A DNA stretch of 34,638 nt. It comes from Burkholderiales bacterium (lineage in GTDB: Bacteria > Pseudomonadota > Gammaproteobacteria > Burkholderiales > Burkholderiaceae_C). Below are positions 1 to 7,848 of this stretch, piece by piece. The translations under genes and the position numbers were made by a program. The DNA is taken from positions 1 to 34,638 of the forward strand of contig QBMB01000049.1 of assembly GCA_003241965.1 (NCBI GenBank). The letters are read 5' to 3'. Every line of letters starts with the position of its first letter. Within the stretch, counting starts at the first letter, position 1. The notes below the pieces were generated by a model. That model saw only the letters and a list, made by a program, of their open reading frames with translations, was not told the DNA's origin and made no database searches.

Positions 1-80
1 AAGGGGTTGCGGCGTTCGAAGGTGGCTCCTTTTTCGGCGGTGACTTTCAGGCCGTTGATGAGCATGGACAGGTCGGACAT
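1..80 (-). CDS. Aldehyde dehydrogenase family protein, N-terminal fragment (cut by window edge)
   Basis: Only the first 26 complete codons are inside the window. They read MSDLSMLINGLK, then a short stretch ending GATFERRNP. The pattern 'LI-G--...-G-TFERRNP' is the usual start of NAD(P)-dependent aldehyde dehydrogenases, especially those acting on vanillin, salicylaldehyde or benzaldehyde; the catalytic Cys and Glu lie outside, so the substrate cannot be told. The ATG at 80 is preceded by AAGGAG with good spacing. The gene starts only 19 bp after the livF stop on the same strand, so it is probably the next gene of the transport operon, and would oxidise an aldehyde derived from the imported compound (inference). 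Confidence 0.7.
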   Translation of the reverse strand, partial: MSDLSMLINGLKVTAEKGATFERRNP

Positions 81-99
81 GGGGTTCTCCTTGGGGTTG

Positions 100-918
100 C
101 TAATGCGTTGTTGCCGCGGCCTTGCGGCGTTGCACGGCATCGGCCGCGCTGGTGGTGCCACTGGCGGGGTCTTTGTCGGCGCCGAGGTAGGCCTCGCGGA
201 TCACGGTAGAACGCGCGAGCAGCTTCGCCGGGCCGCTGGCCACCAGCGTGCCGCGTTCCATCACGTACCCACGGTCGGCCACGGCCAGCGCCTTCTTCAC
301 GTTCTGCTCGACCATCAGCACGGTGGTGCCGGCGTCCGCGATGCGCCGCACGATGGTGAGCAGCTCGTCCACCATCTTGGGCGCGAGACCCAGCGAAGGT
401 TCGTCGAGCATCAGCAGGCGCGGCGCACACATCATGGCGCGCGCCACCGCCACCATCTGCTGCTCGCCGCCGCTCATGGTGCCGGCGAGCTGCGTGGCGC
501 GTTCCTTGAGTTTGGGGAAGTCCACAAAAGCCTGGGCCAGGCGCTCGGCGCGTTGCGCCTTGGGCACAAGCCAGCCGCCGAGTTCGAGGTTTTCGGTCAC
601 CGTGAGTTGCGGGAACAGCTGCCGGCCTTCGGGCACCAGGGCCACGCCGGCCTGCACGATCTCGTGCGTCTTCTCGGGCATCTCGGCGCCGTCGAGCAGC
701 ACCGAGCCGCTGCGCGGAATCAGGCCATTGAGCGCTTTGAGCAGCGTGGTCTTGCCCGCGCCGTTGGGGCCGAGCACCACGGTCAGGCCGGGCTGGATGT
801 CCAGCTTCAAATCGCGCAGCACGAGGAAGGCGCCGTAACCGGCCGAGAGGCCGTTCACCTTGAGGCGGGCGCGCGCGCCGCCGCCGAGTTCGAAGGGGGT
901 TGGGCGGTACCACATCAT
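100..918 (-). CDS. livF: Branched-chain-amino-acid-type ABC transporter ATP-binding protein LivF
   Basis: One of the two cytoplasmic ATPases that drive a HAAT-family (Liv/Urt-type) importer. The 272-residue protein has Walker A GPNGAGKTT (about residues 50-58), the ABC signature MSGGEQQ (148-154), Walker B LLMLDEP (168-174) and the VEQN motif that replaces the switch His in LivF proteins. The start was set at 918 because this ATG overlaps the livG stop in an ATGA, a pattern repeated through the operon; longer upstream starts would run through livG. The C-terminus carries a basic tail of about 25 residues beyond the usual LivF end. Family assignment is firm; the transported substrate is not known, and Liv-like systems also carry aromatic acids, amides and urea. 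Confidence 0.93.
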   Translation of the reverse strand: MMWYRPTPFELGGGARARLKVNGLSAGYGAFLVLRDLKLDIQPGLTVVLGPNGAGKTTLLKALNGLIPRSGSVLLDGAEMPEKTHEIVQAGVALVPEGRQLFPQLTVTENLELGGWLVPKAQRAERLAQAFVDFPKLKERATQLAGTMSGGEQQMVAVARAMMCAPRLLMLDEPSLGLAPKMVDELLTIVRRIADAGTTVLMVEQNVKKALAVADRGYVMERGTLVASGPAKLLARSTVIREAYLGADKDPASGTTSAADAVQRRKAAATTH

Positions 919-1715
919 GCGGCGGCTTCCTCTGCGGTCGGCTCGTTCATTTCGTCGCCCAGGTAGGCCTCGATCACCTCGGCGTTGCGCACCACCTCGG
1001 CCGGTGTGCCGTCGGCAATTTTGCGGCCCTGGTGCAGCACGATCACACGCTCCACGTGGCGCAGCAGCGTGGTCACGGCGTGTTCGATCCAGACCACGGT
1101 GAGGTCGAGCTCGTCGCGCAGGCGGCGGATCAGGCGGGCCATTTCCTCCACCTCGTTTTCGGTCAGGCCGGCGGCCACTTCGTCGAGCAGCAGCATGCGA
1201 GGGCGCGTGGCCAGGGCCATGCCGATTTCGAGCAGGCGTTGTTGTGAAGGCGTGATGGCCGAAGCCGGCAGCTCGGCCTGGGCACTCAGACCGATGAGAC
1301 CGAGGATGCTCTCGGGCGTGCGCAGCACCCACGGCACCGAAGCCTCCTCGCCCCAGAAGATGTATTTGCGTGGACGGCGGCCAGCGAACTTGAGGCCGAA
1401 GGCGATGTTGTCGCGCACCCGCATGTCGGCAAAGGTGCGTGGCGTCTGGAAGGTGCGCGCCAGACCGCTGGCGGCAAAGCGGTGCGGCCCTTTGCCGGCC
1501 AGCTCACGCCCCTGCACCGTGAGCGCTCCGCTGGTGGGTTGGGTGACGCCGGAGATGGCGTTGAAGAAGGTGGTCTTGCCCGCGCCGTTGGGGCCGATGA
1601 TGCCGACGAGTTCGCCCGGCATGAAACGGGCGCTGACCGCGTCCACGGCGATGAGGCCACCGAAGCGCACGGTGATGTCGCAGGCGTCGAGAAGGGGCTG
1701 GCGATCAGAAGACAT
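915..1715 (-). CDS. livG: Branched-chain-amino-acid-type ABC transporter ATP-binding protein LivG
   Basis: Second ATPase of the importer, 266 residues. Walker A GPNGAGKTT is at residues 41-49, Walker B reads LLLDEV (about 174-179), followed by AAGL, and the switch region WIEH (His about 211) is intact. The signature loop is atypical: where LivG normally has a Gly-containing LxYGxQ, this protein has ITPSQQ (about 153-158), and the Pro after the Walker B Glu is Val. These look like subfamily traits rather than decay, because every other motif is intact. It overlaps livM by 11 bp and livF by 4 bp, so the ATPases and permease are probably translationally coupled. Confidence 0.92.
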   Translation of the reverse strand: MSSDRQPLLDACDITVRFGGLIAVDAVSARFMPGELVGIIGPNGAGKTTFFNAISGVTQPTSGALTVQGRELAGKGPHRFAASGLARTFQTPRTFADMRVRDNIAFGLKFAGRRPRKYIFWGEEASVPWVLRTPESILGLIGLSAQAELPASAITPSQQRLLEIGMALATRPRMLLLDEVAAGLTENEVEEMARLIRRLRDELDLTVVWIEHAVTTLLRHVERVIVLHQGRKIADGTPAEVVRNAEVIEAYLGDEMNEPTAEEAAA

Positions 1716-2733
1716 CGCGACGCTCCCTCAGACTCTTCTCGAGTTGCTTGCGGCGTTTCGTCTCGCCACTCAGGTCGTCGCGCGTTTCGGTCCACCAGGC
1801 CTTGGCTCCATCGCGCCAGCCCCGGAAGGTCTCGGTGCGCAACGATGCGAGGCCGCCAGGCAAATACAGCACCGAGAGGATGAGCAACAGCCCGAGCGAC
1901 ATCATGTAGATCTGCGGCACCTGCAGGCGCAGGGTTTCGGCCAGCACGCTGAAAACGATGGCAGCGATGAGCGGGCCCCACAGCGTGGCCGCGCCGCCAA
2001 TGAGCGCGATCAGCACGGTCTGGAAACCGATGAAGGGGTTGAACACGGTGTGCGGGTCGATGTAGGTCCAGCGCACCGACATGGCCGCGCCCACAGCACC
2101 CGCCACCGCGGCGGTCAGCGCAAAGCCCGCCACCTTGACCCAGCGCGTGTTCACGCCCAGGGTCTGCGCGCGCTGCTCGTCGGCCCCGATGCCCAGCATG
2201 GCCAGACCAAAGCGCGTGGGCCGGATGGTGATGGACAGCGCCACCGTGATCACGGCCAGCGCGAGAACGGTGAGGTAGATGGTGTCGCGCTCGGGCACCA
2301 CCATGAGCACGCGGCCCACGGTGCCGGTGACGCTTTTCTCGAAGTAGCTGATGGCGTGGCGGATGAGCTCGGTCATGCCGAAGGTGAGCACCGCGAAGTA
2401 GGTGCCGCGCAGGTGCAGCACGGCCGCGCCCATGACCACCGCCACACCAGCGGCGATCAGCGCACCGAGACCGATGGCCTGCGTCCACGACACGTGCTCC
2501 AGCAGGATGGCGCTGGTGTAGGCGCCGATGCCGAAGAAGGCCGAGGTGGCCAGCGACAGGTAACGCGTGGTGCCGCAAAACAGCGCCCAGCTCGACGAGA
2601 GCGCGATGTACATCAGGCAGGTGAGCGCCATGGACACGGCGAATTCGCTGGCGAAGCTGGGCAACGCCAGGGCCCAGCCGGTGAGGCCGAACAGGACCAG
2701 AAGGTCGCGAATGAGGAATTGTCTTGAAGTCAT
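1705..2733 (-). CDS. livM: ABC transporter inner-membrane permease LivM
   Basis: Integral membrane subunit of the importer, 342 residues. It has a string of hydrophobic segments and the LivM/LivH-family stretch around 'GAYTSAILLE', with a conserved cytoplasmic 'LRGTYFAVLTFGMTELIR' loop that contacts the ATPases. A hydrophilic C-terminal tail (about 40 residues, rich in Arg, Lys and Glu) extends past the last membrane segment. The ATG at 2733 overlaps the livH stop by 4 bp (ATGA), which fixes the start. It would pair with LivH to form the translocation pore. Confidence 0.92.
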   Translation of the reverse strand: MTSRQFLIRDLLVLFGLTGWALALPSFASEFAVSMALTCLMYIALSSSWALFCGTTRYLSLATSAFFGIGAYTSAILLEHVSWTQAIGLGALIAAGVAVVMGAAVLHLRGTYFAVLTFGMTELIRHAISYFEKSVTGTVGRVLMVVPERDTIYLTVLALAVITVALSITIRPTRFGLAMLGIGADEQRAQTLGVNTRWVKVAGFALTAAVAGAVGAAMSVRWTYIDPHTVFNPFIGFQTVLIALIGGAATLWGPLIAAIVFSVLAETLRLQVPQIYMMSLGLLLILSVLYLPGGLASLRTETFRGWRDGAKAWWTETRDDLSGETKRRKQLEKSLRERRDVF

Positions 2734-3632
2734 GACTTGCGGCTTTTCCGGGTGAAGAGACCTTCAGGCCGCAACAACAACACGCTGATGAAGACCACGT
2801 AGCTCAACAAGGCCTTGAGCGAGGGGTTGGTGAAGTGCATGCCCAGCGCTTCGATCACACCCAGCAGCAAGCCGCCGGCCAAGGCACCGCCCATGCTGCC
2901 GAAGCCGCCCAGCGTGATGACGATGAGCGCGGTGATGGTGTAGGGCTCGCCCATCGACGGGGAGATGGTGTAGGACATGGAGATCAGGCAACCGGCCACG
3001 CCCGAGAGGCCCAGGCCGATGCCGAACATGAGCGGGTGCAGGCGCTGCGTGTCGATGCCCATGAGCTGCGCGCCGGTGGGCGACTGCATGAGCGCGCGCA
3101 CGCCCTTGCCCAGCAGCGTGGTGCGCATCAGCACGATGAGCGCGCCCGAGAACAGCAGGGCCAGCGCGAACACCAGCAACTTGTTGCCGGCGAACTGGGC
3201 CGTGCCATCGGGCAGCGGGATCTGCACCGGCTCGGTCAGAAAGTCGTAACCGCGCAGGTCACCGCCCCACATCCACGAGGCGAAGTTCTGCACCAGGAAC
3301 ATGAGACCGAAGGCCACCATGAGGCCGCGCGCCTCGAAGATGTCGAGGTTGGGCGAGGTGGCGGTGAGGCGGCGAAAGCACAAGCGGTGGATCACCCAGC
3401 CCAGCACGAACAACATGGCAAACGACACCGGCACCATGAAGAGCGGGTTCAGCCCGAGCGAGGTCTGCGCCATCCAGGTGAGGTAGGCCCCCACCATGAG
3501 GAACTCGCCGTGCGCGATGTTGAGGATGCGCATCAGCCCGTACTGCAGGTTCAGCCCGAGCGCGACGAGCGCGTAGATGCCCCCGGTTATGAGGCCGGAG
3601 GCGAGAAGTTCGAGCCAGGCGGAGAAGGACAT
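2730..3632 (-). CDS. livH: ABC transporter inner-membrane permease LivH
   Basis: First permease of the importer, 300 residues. Diagnostic LivH features are visible: the N-terminal 'SGLITGGIYALVALGLNL' membrane segment, 'NIAHGEFLMVGAY' near residue 40, and 'ALIVITLGGFGSMGG' near the C-terminus. It lies downstream of livK, from which it is separated by 112 bp carrying a GC-rich palindromic repeat; all later genes overlap. That spacing suggests a different expression level for the binding protein than for the membrane and ATPase subunits. Confidence 0.93.
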   Translation of the reverse strand: MSFSAWLELLASGLITGGIYALVALGLNLQYGLMRILNIAHGEFLMVGAYLTWMAQTSLGLNPLFMVPVSFAMLFVLGWVIHRLCFRRLTATSPNLDIFEARGLMVAFGLMFLVQNFASWMWGGDLRGYDFLTEPVQIPLPDGTAQFAGNKLLVFALALLFSGALIVLMRTTLLGKGVRALMQSPTGAQLMGIDTQRLHPLMFGIGLGLSGVAGCLISMSYTISPSMGEPYTITALIVITLGGFGSMGGALAGGLLLGVIEALGMHFTNPSLKALLSYVVFISVLLLRPEGLFTRKSRKS

Positions 3633-3659
3633 GCGAATGAAGGGGAGTTATCCGGGAGC

Positions 3660-3740
3660 GCGGCGGAACCGGCTTTGCCGGGCCGCACGCGCTGCCCCCT
3701 TGAGGGGGTGACGCGCCGCAGGCGCGGCGCGGGGGTGGGT
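3660..3740. repeat. GC-rich palindromic intergenic repeat, copy 1
   Basis: The livK-livH gap holds three nested inverted repeats: CCGGC/GCCGG at the livH side, CCCCCT/AGGGGG-like arms in the middle, and a CGCGCC/GGCGCG pair followed by a G-run ending GGGTGGG. The same ordered layout recurs at 14720-14790 between ptsN and hprK, again directly after a minus-strand stop codon. From memory, similar elements are common between genes in Comamonadaceae (established only loosely). The fold would block 3' exonucleases or act as a weak terminator after livK. Confidence 0.6.
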
Positions 3741-3744
3741 CAAA

Positions 3745-4944
3745 TCACTTCCACGCAGGTTTGTTGGGGTTCAAGGCTGCAGTCGCGATCGTCTTCGGCC
3801 ACACCACCTCGAATTCCCCGTTTTGCCACTGCCCCACCGAGCCGGGCGTGCCCACGTTCTCGCTGCCGGCAAACTTGATGTCGCCGATGATGGTCTTGTG
3901 CGTCGTGCTCGCCACATAGTCGCGGATGGCCTTGCGGTCCAGGCCTTGGGCCTTCACCGCGTTGGTCAGGATCTCCAGGCTGGCCCAGCAGGCGCCACTG
4001 GCCCAGCGGTCGGGTTCCTTGCCAGCGAACTTCTTGGTGTGCGCGTCGAAGTAGGCCTTGGCGCCCGGGCTGGTCTTGCCGTTCCACGAACCCATGCCCA
4101 ACACGCCTTCGGCACCGGCCGGGGTCATCACGTTGCGGTAGAGCTGGAAAGCCGTGCCGACCGACGCGTAGAAAAACTTCGGGTTGAAGCCCACTTCCTT
4201 GGCCTGGCGGCTGGCCAGAATCGTGTCGGGCGGGTAGGTGAAGCCCACGAACGCGTCGGGGTTCTTGTCCTTCATCGAGCGCAGCACGGGCGAGAGATCT
4301 TTCACGCCACCGGGATAGCTCTTGTCCTCCACCAGCGTGATGCCGCTGCCCTGCAGCGCCACCTTGAAGGCGGCGAAGTTCTCCAGACCAAACAGGTCGT
4401 CCACATAGATCAGCGCCACGGTCTTCACGCCGTTGGCCTTGAGCATGTCGACCAGCGCGTTGGTCATGGGCGCGGGCTGCTGCAGCATCAAAAAGAAGTA
4501 CGGCAGCTTCATCTCGACCAGGCGGCGCGAGAGTGCGGTGGGCGCCAGGAACGGGTACTGGAAGCGGTTGGCCAGCGGGGCCACGGCGAAGTTGGCGTTG
4601 GAGCCCCAGGGCGGCAACACCAGGTCAACCTTGTCGCTGCCCATGAGTTTTTCGTAGGTGCGCACCACGGTTTCCGTGTCGCTGCGGTCGTCGCTGCTGA
4701 TGAGCTCGATCTGACGTTTGACGCCTTTCACATCCAGGCCACCCGCCGCGTTCTGCTGCTCGGCCCAAAGCAAATAGTTGGGCTCCTGGCTAACCTGCGC
4801 GCCACCCGTCCAGGGGCCGGTGCGCGACATCGAATACCCGATGCGCACCGGCGCGGATTGCGCCATGAGCTGAGGAGCAAAGGACAGGGCGCCAACCGCA
4901 GCGGCGGCGCTCTTGATGACCAGACGGCGATTGGCTTGAACCAT
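3745..4944 (-). CDS. livK: ABC transporter periplasmic substrate-binding protein LivK-like
   Basis: Receptor of the Liv-type importer, 399 residues, type I periplasmic binding fold (Peripla_BP_6-like). The N-terminus is a signal peptide: an NRR pair followed by LVIK and a hydrophobic Ala/Leu stretch, with likely cleavage after LMAQ (about residue 29). The RR-x-V-I-K pattern is Tat-like, so export may be by Tat rather than Sec (inference). The mature protein opens APVRIGYSMSRTG, typical of the family. The ATG at 4944 was chosen for the AGGAG ribosome binding site and for the signal peptide starting there; the longer reading frame upstream has neither. It is the first gene of the operon and is divergent from an AraC-type regulator. 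Confidence 0.92.
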   Translation of the reverse strand: MVQANRRLVIKSAAAAVGALSFAPQLMAQSAPVRIGYSMSRTGPWTGGAQVSQEPNYLLWAEQQNAAGGLDVKGVKRQIELISSDDRSDTETVVRTYEKLMGSDKVDLVLPPWGSNANFAVAPLANRFQYPFLAPTALSRRLVEMKLPYFFLMLQQPAPMTNALVDMLKANGVKTVALIYVDDLFGLENFAAFKVALQGSGITLVEDKSYPGGVKDLSPVLRSMKDKNPDAFVGFTYPPDTILASRQAKEVGFNPKFFYASVGTAFQLYRNVMTPAGAEGVLGMGSWNGKTSPGAKAYFDAHTKKFAGKEPDRWASGACWASLEILTNAVKAQGLDRKAIRDYVASTTHKTIIGDIKFAGSENVGTPGSVGQWQNGEFEVVWPKTIATAALNPNKPAWK

Positions 4945-5138
4945 GTTGTGTCTCCTGCAGGTGTGGGTTGGCTGAGCACCGGATGGTAGGCAGGATCGCC
5001 ACCGCGCGCTGTGCTGTGGGTGCACTACCTGCTTGCCGGAACGTGCATGACGCCCCGGGAAAACCCTTGACCGAGCGGGCGGCGGGGTTGAGCAGCGCGG
5101 CCGATAATTTGTGCTCCAGACCACCCCCGGAGACCCCC
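4945..5138. promoter_or_regulatory. Divergent livK / araC-type regulator control region
   Basis: This 194-bp gap must hold both promoters. For the regulator, GATAAT at 5103-5108 is a reasonable -10 box, about 30 bp before its ATG, but no good -35 lies at the right distance. Two GTGCA-containing segments (5020-5024 and 5043-5047) are direct repeats 23 bp apart, about two helical turns, as often seen for AraC-family activator sites. Assigning them as the operator is an inference. Confidence 0.4.
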
Positions 5139-6098
5139 ATGGCCGTTGCCTCCGTGATGAGCACCGACAGCGTCGAGCCGATCGAACGGGCCGCCATCTG
5201 GCGCGACTGGATCTGGACGCATTTCGGCGGGCTCGAATCCGACCTGTATGGCGACACCGGTTTTGACGGCCACATGAGCGCGTCCACCGCCGGCGACGTG
5301 GTGCTGACCAAGCTCGAAGCCAACCGCCACCGCGTACTCAAAAGCCCGCAACTCGCGCGCGCGAACGACCGCGCCTACCTGAAGATCGTGGCGCCGTGGC
5401 GGGGCAGCGCGGCGGTGCAGCAGCAGGGGCGCGAGGCCTGGGTGCGGCCCGGCGGCTGGGCCATTTACGACACCACCGGCAGCTACGAGATCGCCAACCC
5501 CGAACGGGTGGAACACCTGATCGTGATGCTGCCCAAGGAGCAACTCACCGAGCGCGGCCTGAAACTGGAGCCGCTGATGGCGCGGCACGTGGGCGGCATG
5601 AGCGGCATCGCCCGCGTGGCGCTGGAGACCATGCGCAGCACCTACCAGGAGCTGCCGCAGATGAGCGAGACAGCCGCGCGCGGTGCAGGCGAACTCATCG
5701 TGGAACTGGTGCGTCTGTCACTGCAGGAACTCGCGGGCCGCGAGAGCAGCGTTACCCAGCTCGAAGCATTTCGCGACCGCATTCGCGAACACATCGGCCA
5801 GCACCTGCGCGATCCCTCACTCTCGCTGGACCACATCGCCCAGGCGCTCAACTGCAGCAAACGCCATCTGCACAACGCCTTCAGCGCCGAGGAAGTCACG
5901 CCGGCCCACTACATCCAGCGCCAGCGCATCCAGGCCTGCATGCGCGAGCTGCGCCAGACCGGCGGCACGCAGCGCACGATCACCGACATCGCCTTCTCCT
6001 GGGGCTTCAACAACACAGCGCATTTCAGCCGCGTGTTTCGGGAGCACACGGGGGTTTCTCCGAGCGATTTCCGTGAGGCTGCATTGCGGTCTTCTTGA
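5139..6098 (+). CDS. AraC-family transcriptional regulator (AraC_binding_2 / FeaR-like)
   Basis: DNA-binding activator of 319 residues. The C-terminal 100 residues form the AraC double helix-turn-helix: the first helix pair around 'SLDHIAQALNCSKRHLHNAF' and the second ending 'GFNNTAHFSRVFREHTGVSP'. The N-terminal domain, with WxxW near residue 20 and 'GWAIYDTTGSYEI' near 110, resembles the effector-binding domain of FeaR and NphR-type regulators of aromatic amine and phenol catabolism. The ATG at 5139 follows CGGAGA with six bases between; the frame is open further upstream but without a ribosome binding site. Being divergent from livK, it most likely controls the transporter and aldehyde dehydrogenase operon. 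Confidence 0.88.
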   Translation: MAVASVMSTDSVEPIERAAIWRDWIWTHFGGLESDLYGDTGFDGHMSASTAGDVVLTKLEANRHRVLKSPQLARANDRAYLKIVAPWRGSAAVQQQGREAWVRPGGWAIYDTTGSYEIANPERVEHLIVMLPKEQLTERGLKLEPLMARHVGGMSGIARVALETMRSTYQELPQMSETAARGAGELIVELVRLSLQELAGRESSVTQLEAFRDRIREHIGQHLRDPSLSLDHIAQALNCSKRHLHNAFSAEEVTPAHYIQRQRIQACMRELRQTGGTQRTITDIAFSWGFNNTAHFSRVFREHTGVSPSDFREAALRSS

Positions 6099-6214
6099 GG
6101 TTTTTTCTTTCGTTGCGTTTCAGGCCTGCACCTCGCGCCAGAACGGTGGCGGTGCCCATGTTTGCACTCAACGGTCGCACCCGACCTCCCACACACGCAG
6201 AAGCGAAACGGCTT

Positions 6215-7267
6215 TTAGCGCAGAGAGCAGGCCAAAGACACCTTCATCGCCATCTGCTGCAACGCCTGCCAGGGATCGGCCGGCCAGCCCGGTGACTTCA
6301 GGCCTTTGACGATGCCGTCCACCGTGTGCGCATCGTCCAGCCACTTCGTGAGGGTGGCCATGGAAAGCAGCGGCAGCGCGCGCTCCATGAGCTTTTCCTT
6401 CACGCCCCACACACGGTTCTCGCGCAGTGCCATGGGCAGCGGGCGACCCGCATCCAGCGCGCTGCGCACGCGGTGCAGCGTTCGGATGTCTTCGGACAGC
6501 GCCCAGTGCACCAGCACCGGCGCTTCGCCCTCGGCCTGCAGGCCATCGAGCATGCGCTGTACACGCACGCTCTGCCCGCCCAGCACCGCTTCGGCGAGCT
6601 TGAAAGCGTCGTAACGCGCCACGTTCAGCACGGCCGACTCCACCTGCTCCAGCGACAGCTCACCCGTTGGGTGCAGCAGCGCGAGCTTCTGAATCTCCTG
6701 GTGTGCAGCCAGCAAGTTGCCCTCAACCCGGTCGGCAAAAAACTGCAGCGTGCGCTGACCTTCTTCGCCGGCCACCACCCGCTGACCCTGCTGCTGCAGT
6801 CGCTGGGCGATCCACTGCGGCAAGGCCTTGCGGTCCACAGGCTCCACGCGAACCACGGCGCCAAAACTGTCCAGCGCGGCAAACCAGGCGCCCTTCTGCG
6901 TGGCCATGTCCAGCCGCGGCAAGATCACCACCGTGACCGTGCTGTCGTTACCTTCGGCCTGCTGCGCGATCTGCTGCAGCACCTGCGAGCCGTCCTTGCC
7001 GGGTTTGCCCGACGGGATGCGGATCTCGATGAGTTGTTTGTCGGAAAACAGGCTCATGGAGCCGCCACTGGCCAGCACCTCGCCCCAATCGAAGTGCGCC
7101 CCAGCCACGGTGTGCACCGTGCGCTCGCTGCAGCCCTGCTCGCGCGCCACGGCGCGGATCGCGTCGGCCGCCTCCTGGATCAGCAGCGGCTCGTCGCCGT
7201 GCAACGTGTAGAGACTTTTGAGGCCGCGTTGCAGCTGGGCGGCGAGTTGGTTGGCTGCGATCTGCAT
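6215..7267 (-). CDS. holA: DNA polymerase III subunit delta
   Basis: The delta subunit opens the beta sliding clamp within the clamp-loader complex. The 350-residue length fits. The N-terminus (MQIAANQLAAQLQRGL, then LYTLHGDEPLLIQEA) matches the HolA nucleotide-binding-like fold that has lost ATPase activity; the central 'EGNLLAAHQEIQKLALL' segment is a HolA hallmark. It is the last gene of a minus-strand run, seven bases after lptE; leuS-lptE-holA is a well-known betaproteobacterial order. The 116-bp gap to the convergent AraC-type gene shows no convincing terminator hairpin. Confidence 0.93.
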   Translation of the reverse strand: MQIAANQLAAQLQRGLKSLYTLHGDEPLLIQEAADAIRAVAREQGCSERTVHTVAGAHFDWGEVLASGGSMSLFSDKQLIEIRIPSGKPGKDGSQVLQQIAQQAEGNDSTVTVVILPRLDMATQKGAWFAALDSFGAVVRVEPVDRKALPQWIAQRLQQQGQRVVAGEEGQRTLQFFADRVEGNLLAAHQEIQKLALLHPTGELSLEQVESAVLNVARYDAFKLAEAVLGGQSVRVQRMLDGLQAEGEAPVLVHWALSEDIRTLHRVRSALDAGRPLPMALRENRVWGVKEKLMERALPLLSMATLTKWLDDAHTVDGIVKGLKSPGWPADPWQALQQMAMKVSLACSLR

Positions 7268-7274
7268 GGAGCGT

Positions 7275-7838
7275 TCAGAGCGATTTCACAGCCGCCAGCC
7301 GCCGCACCACCTGCTGCACGATGTCGCTGCGCATGTCGCGGAAGAGCAGCTGCTCTTCCGCGTCCTTGGCCAGCACCTGGGTCTCGTTGAAGCTGATGTC
7401 GCGCTCCAGCAGCAGCTCCACATCGTCGATCAGGATCTTGTCGTTGGGCGTGCGCAGGCGGAACACGAAGCGGGTGCGCAGCTGCAGCTCGCGCACCTGG
7501 CCCGCAGCCGTCTGGCCCACCACAACGCGCTCGCGCTGGTCCGTCAGCACGGTGAGGACGGCCTGGGCCACGGGGGGCGGCACAGCGGAGGTGACGGGAG
7601 CGCCGGGTGTGGCGGGTGCGGCCGAGGTCAGTACACGAAGGCCGTTGGCCAGCAGTGCGTCGCGCAACTCCCGGCTCACCTGCGTGCCCTCCATGCCCTG
7701 AATGCGCACCGTGTCGAACGCGAAGGTGGGCGCCTTGCGCAGGGCGAATCCGCAGCCCGACAGACCGAGCGCAACGGCGCCCAGGGTCAGTTGCAACAAG
7801 GCGCGGCGGCGCGGGGGCGTAGGGCGTTGGGACTTCAT
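7275..7838 (-). CDS. lptE: LPS-assembly lipoprotein LptE
   Basis: Outer-membrane lipoprotein that plugs the LptD barrel and delivers lipopolysaccharide to the outer leaflet. The 187-residue protein starts with a basic stretch (RRR at 10-12), a hydrophobic segment and the lipobox LSGC with the modified Cys at about residue 29, followed by GFALR as in LptE/RlpB proteins. A Pro/Ala/Val-rich linker sits near residues 75-90. It begins 10 bp after leuS and is followed 7 bp later by holA, so the three are very probably co-transcribed. Confidence 0.9.
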   Translation of the reverse strand: MKSQRPTPPRRRALLQLTLGAVALGLSGCGFALRKAPTFAFDTVRIQGMEGTQVSRELRDALLANGLRVLTSAAPATPGAPVTSAVPPPVAQAVLTVLTDQRERVVVGQTAAGQVRELQLRTRFVFRLRTPNDKILIDDVELLLERDISFNETQVLAKDAEEQLLFRDMRSDIVQQVVRRLAAVKSL

Positions 7839-7848
7839 GCGGGGGCTT

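Noticed and set aside
985-2727. A 580-codon plus-strand frame opposite livG and livM
   Set aside because: Low-complexity antisense shadow of two clear ABC transporter genes.
6099-6214. T-rich run after the AraC-type regulator as a terminator
   Set aside because: TTTTTTCTTT follows the stop, but I find no stable stem before it.
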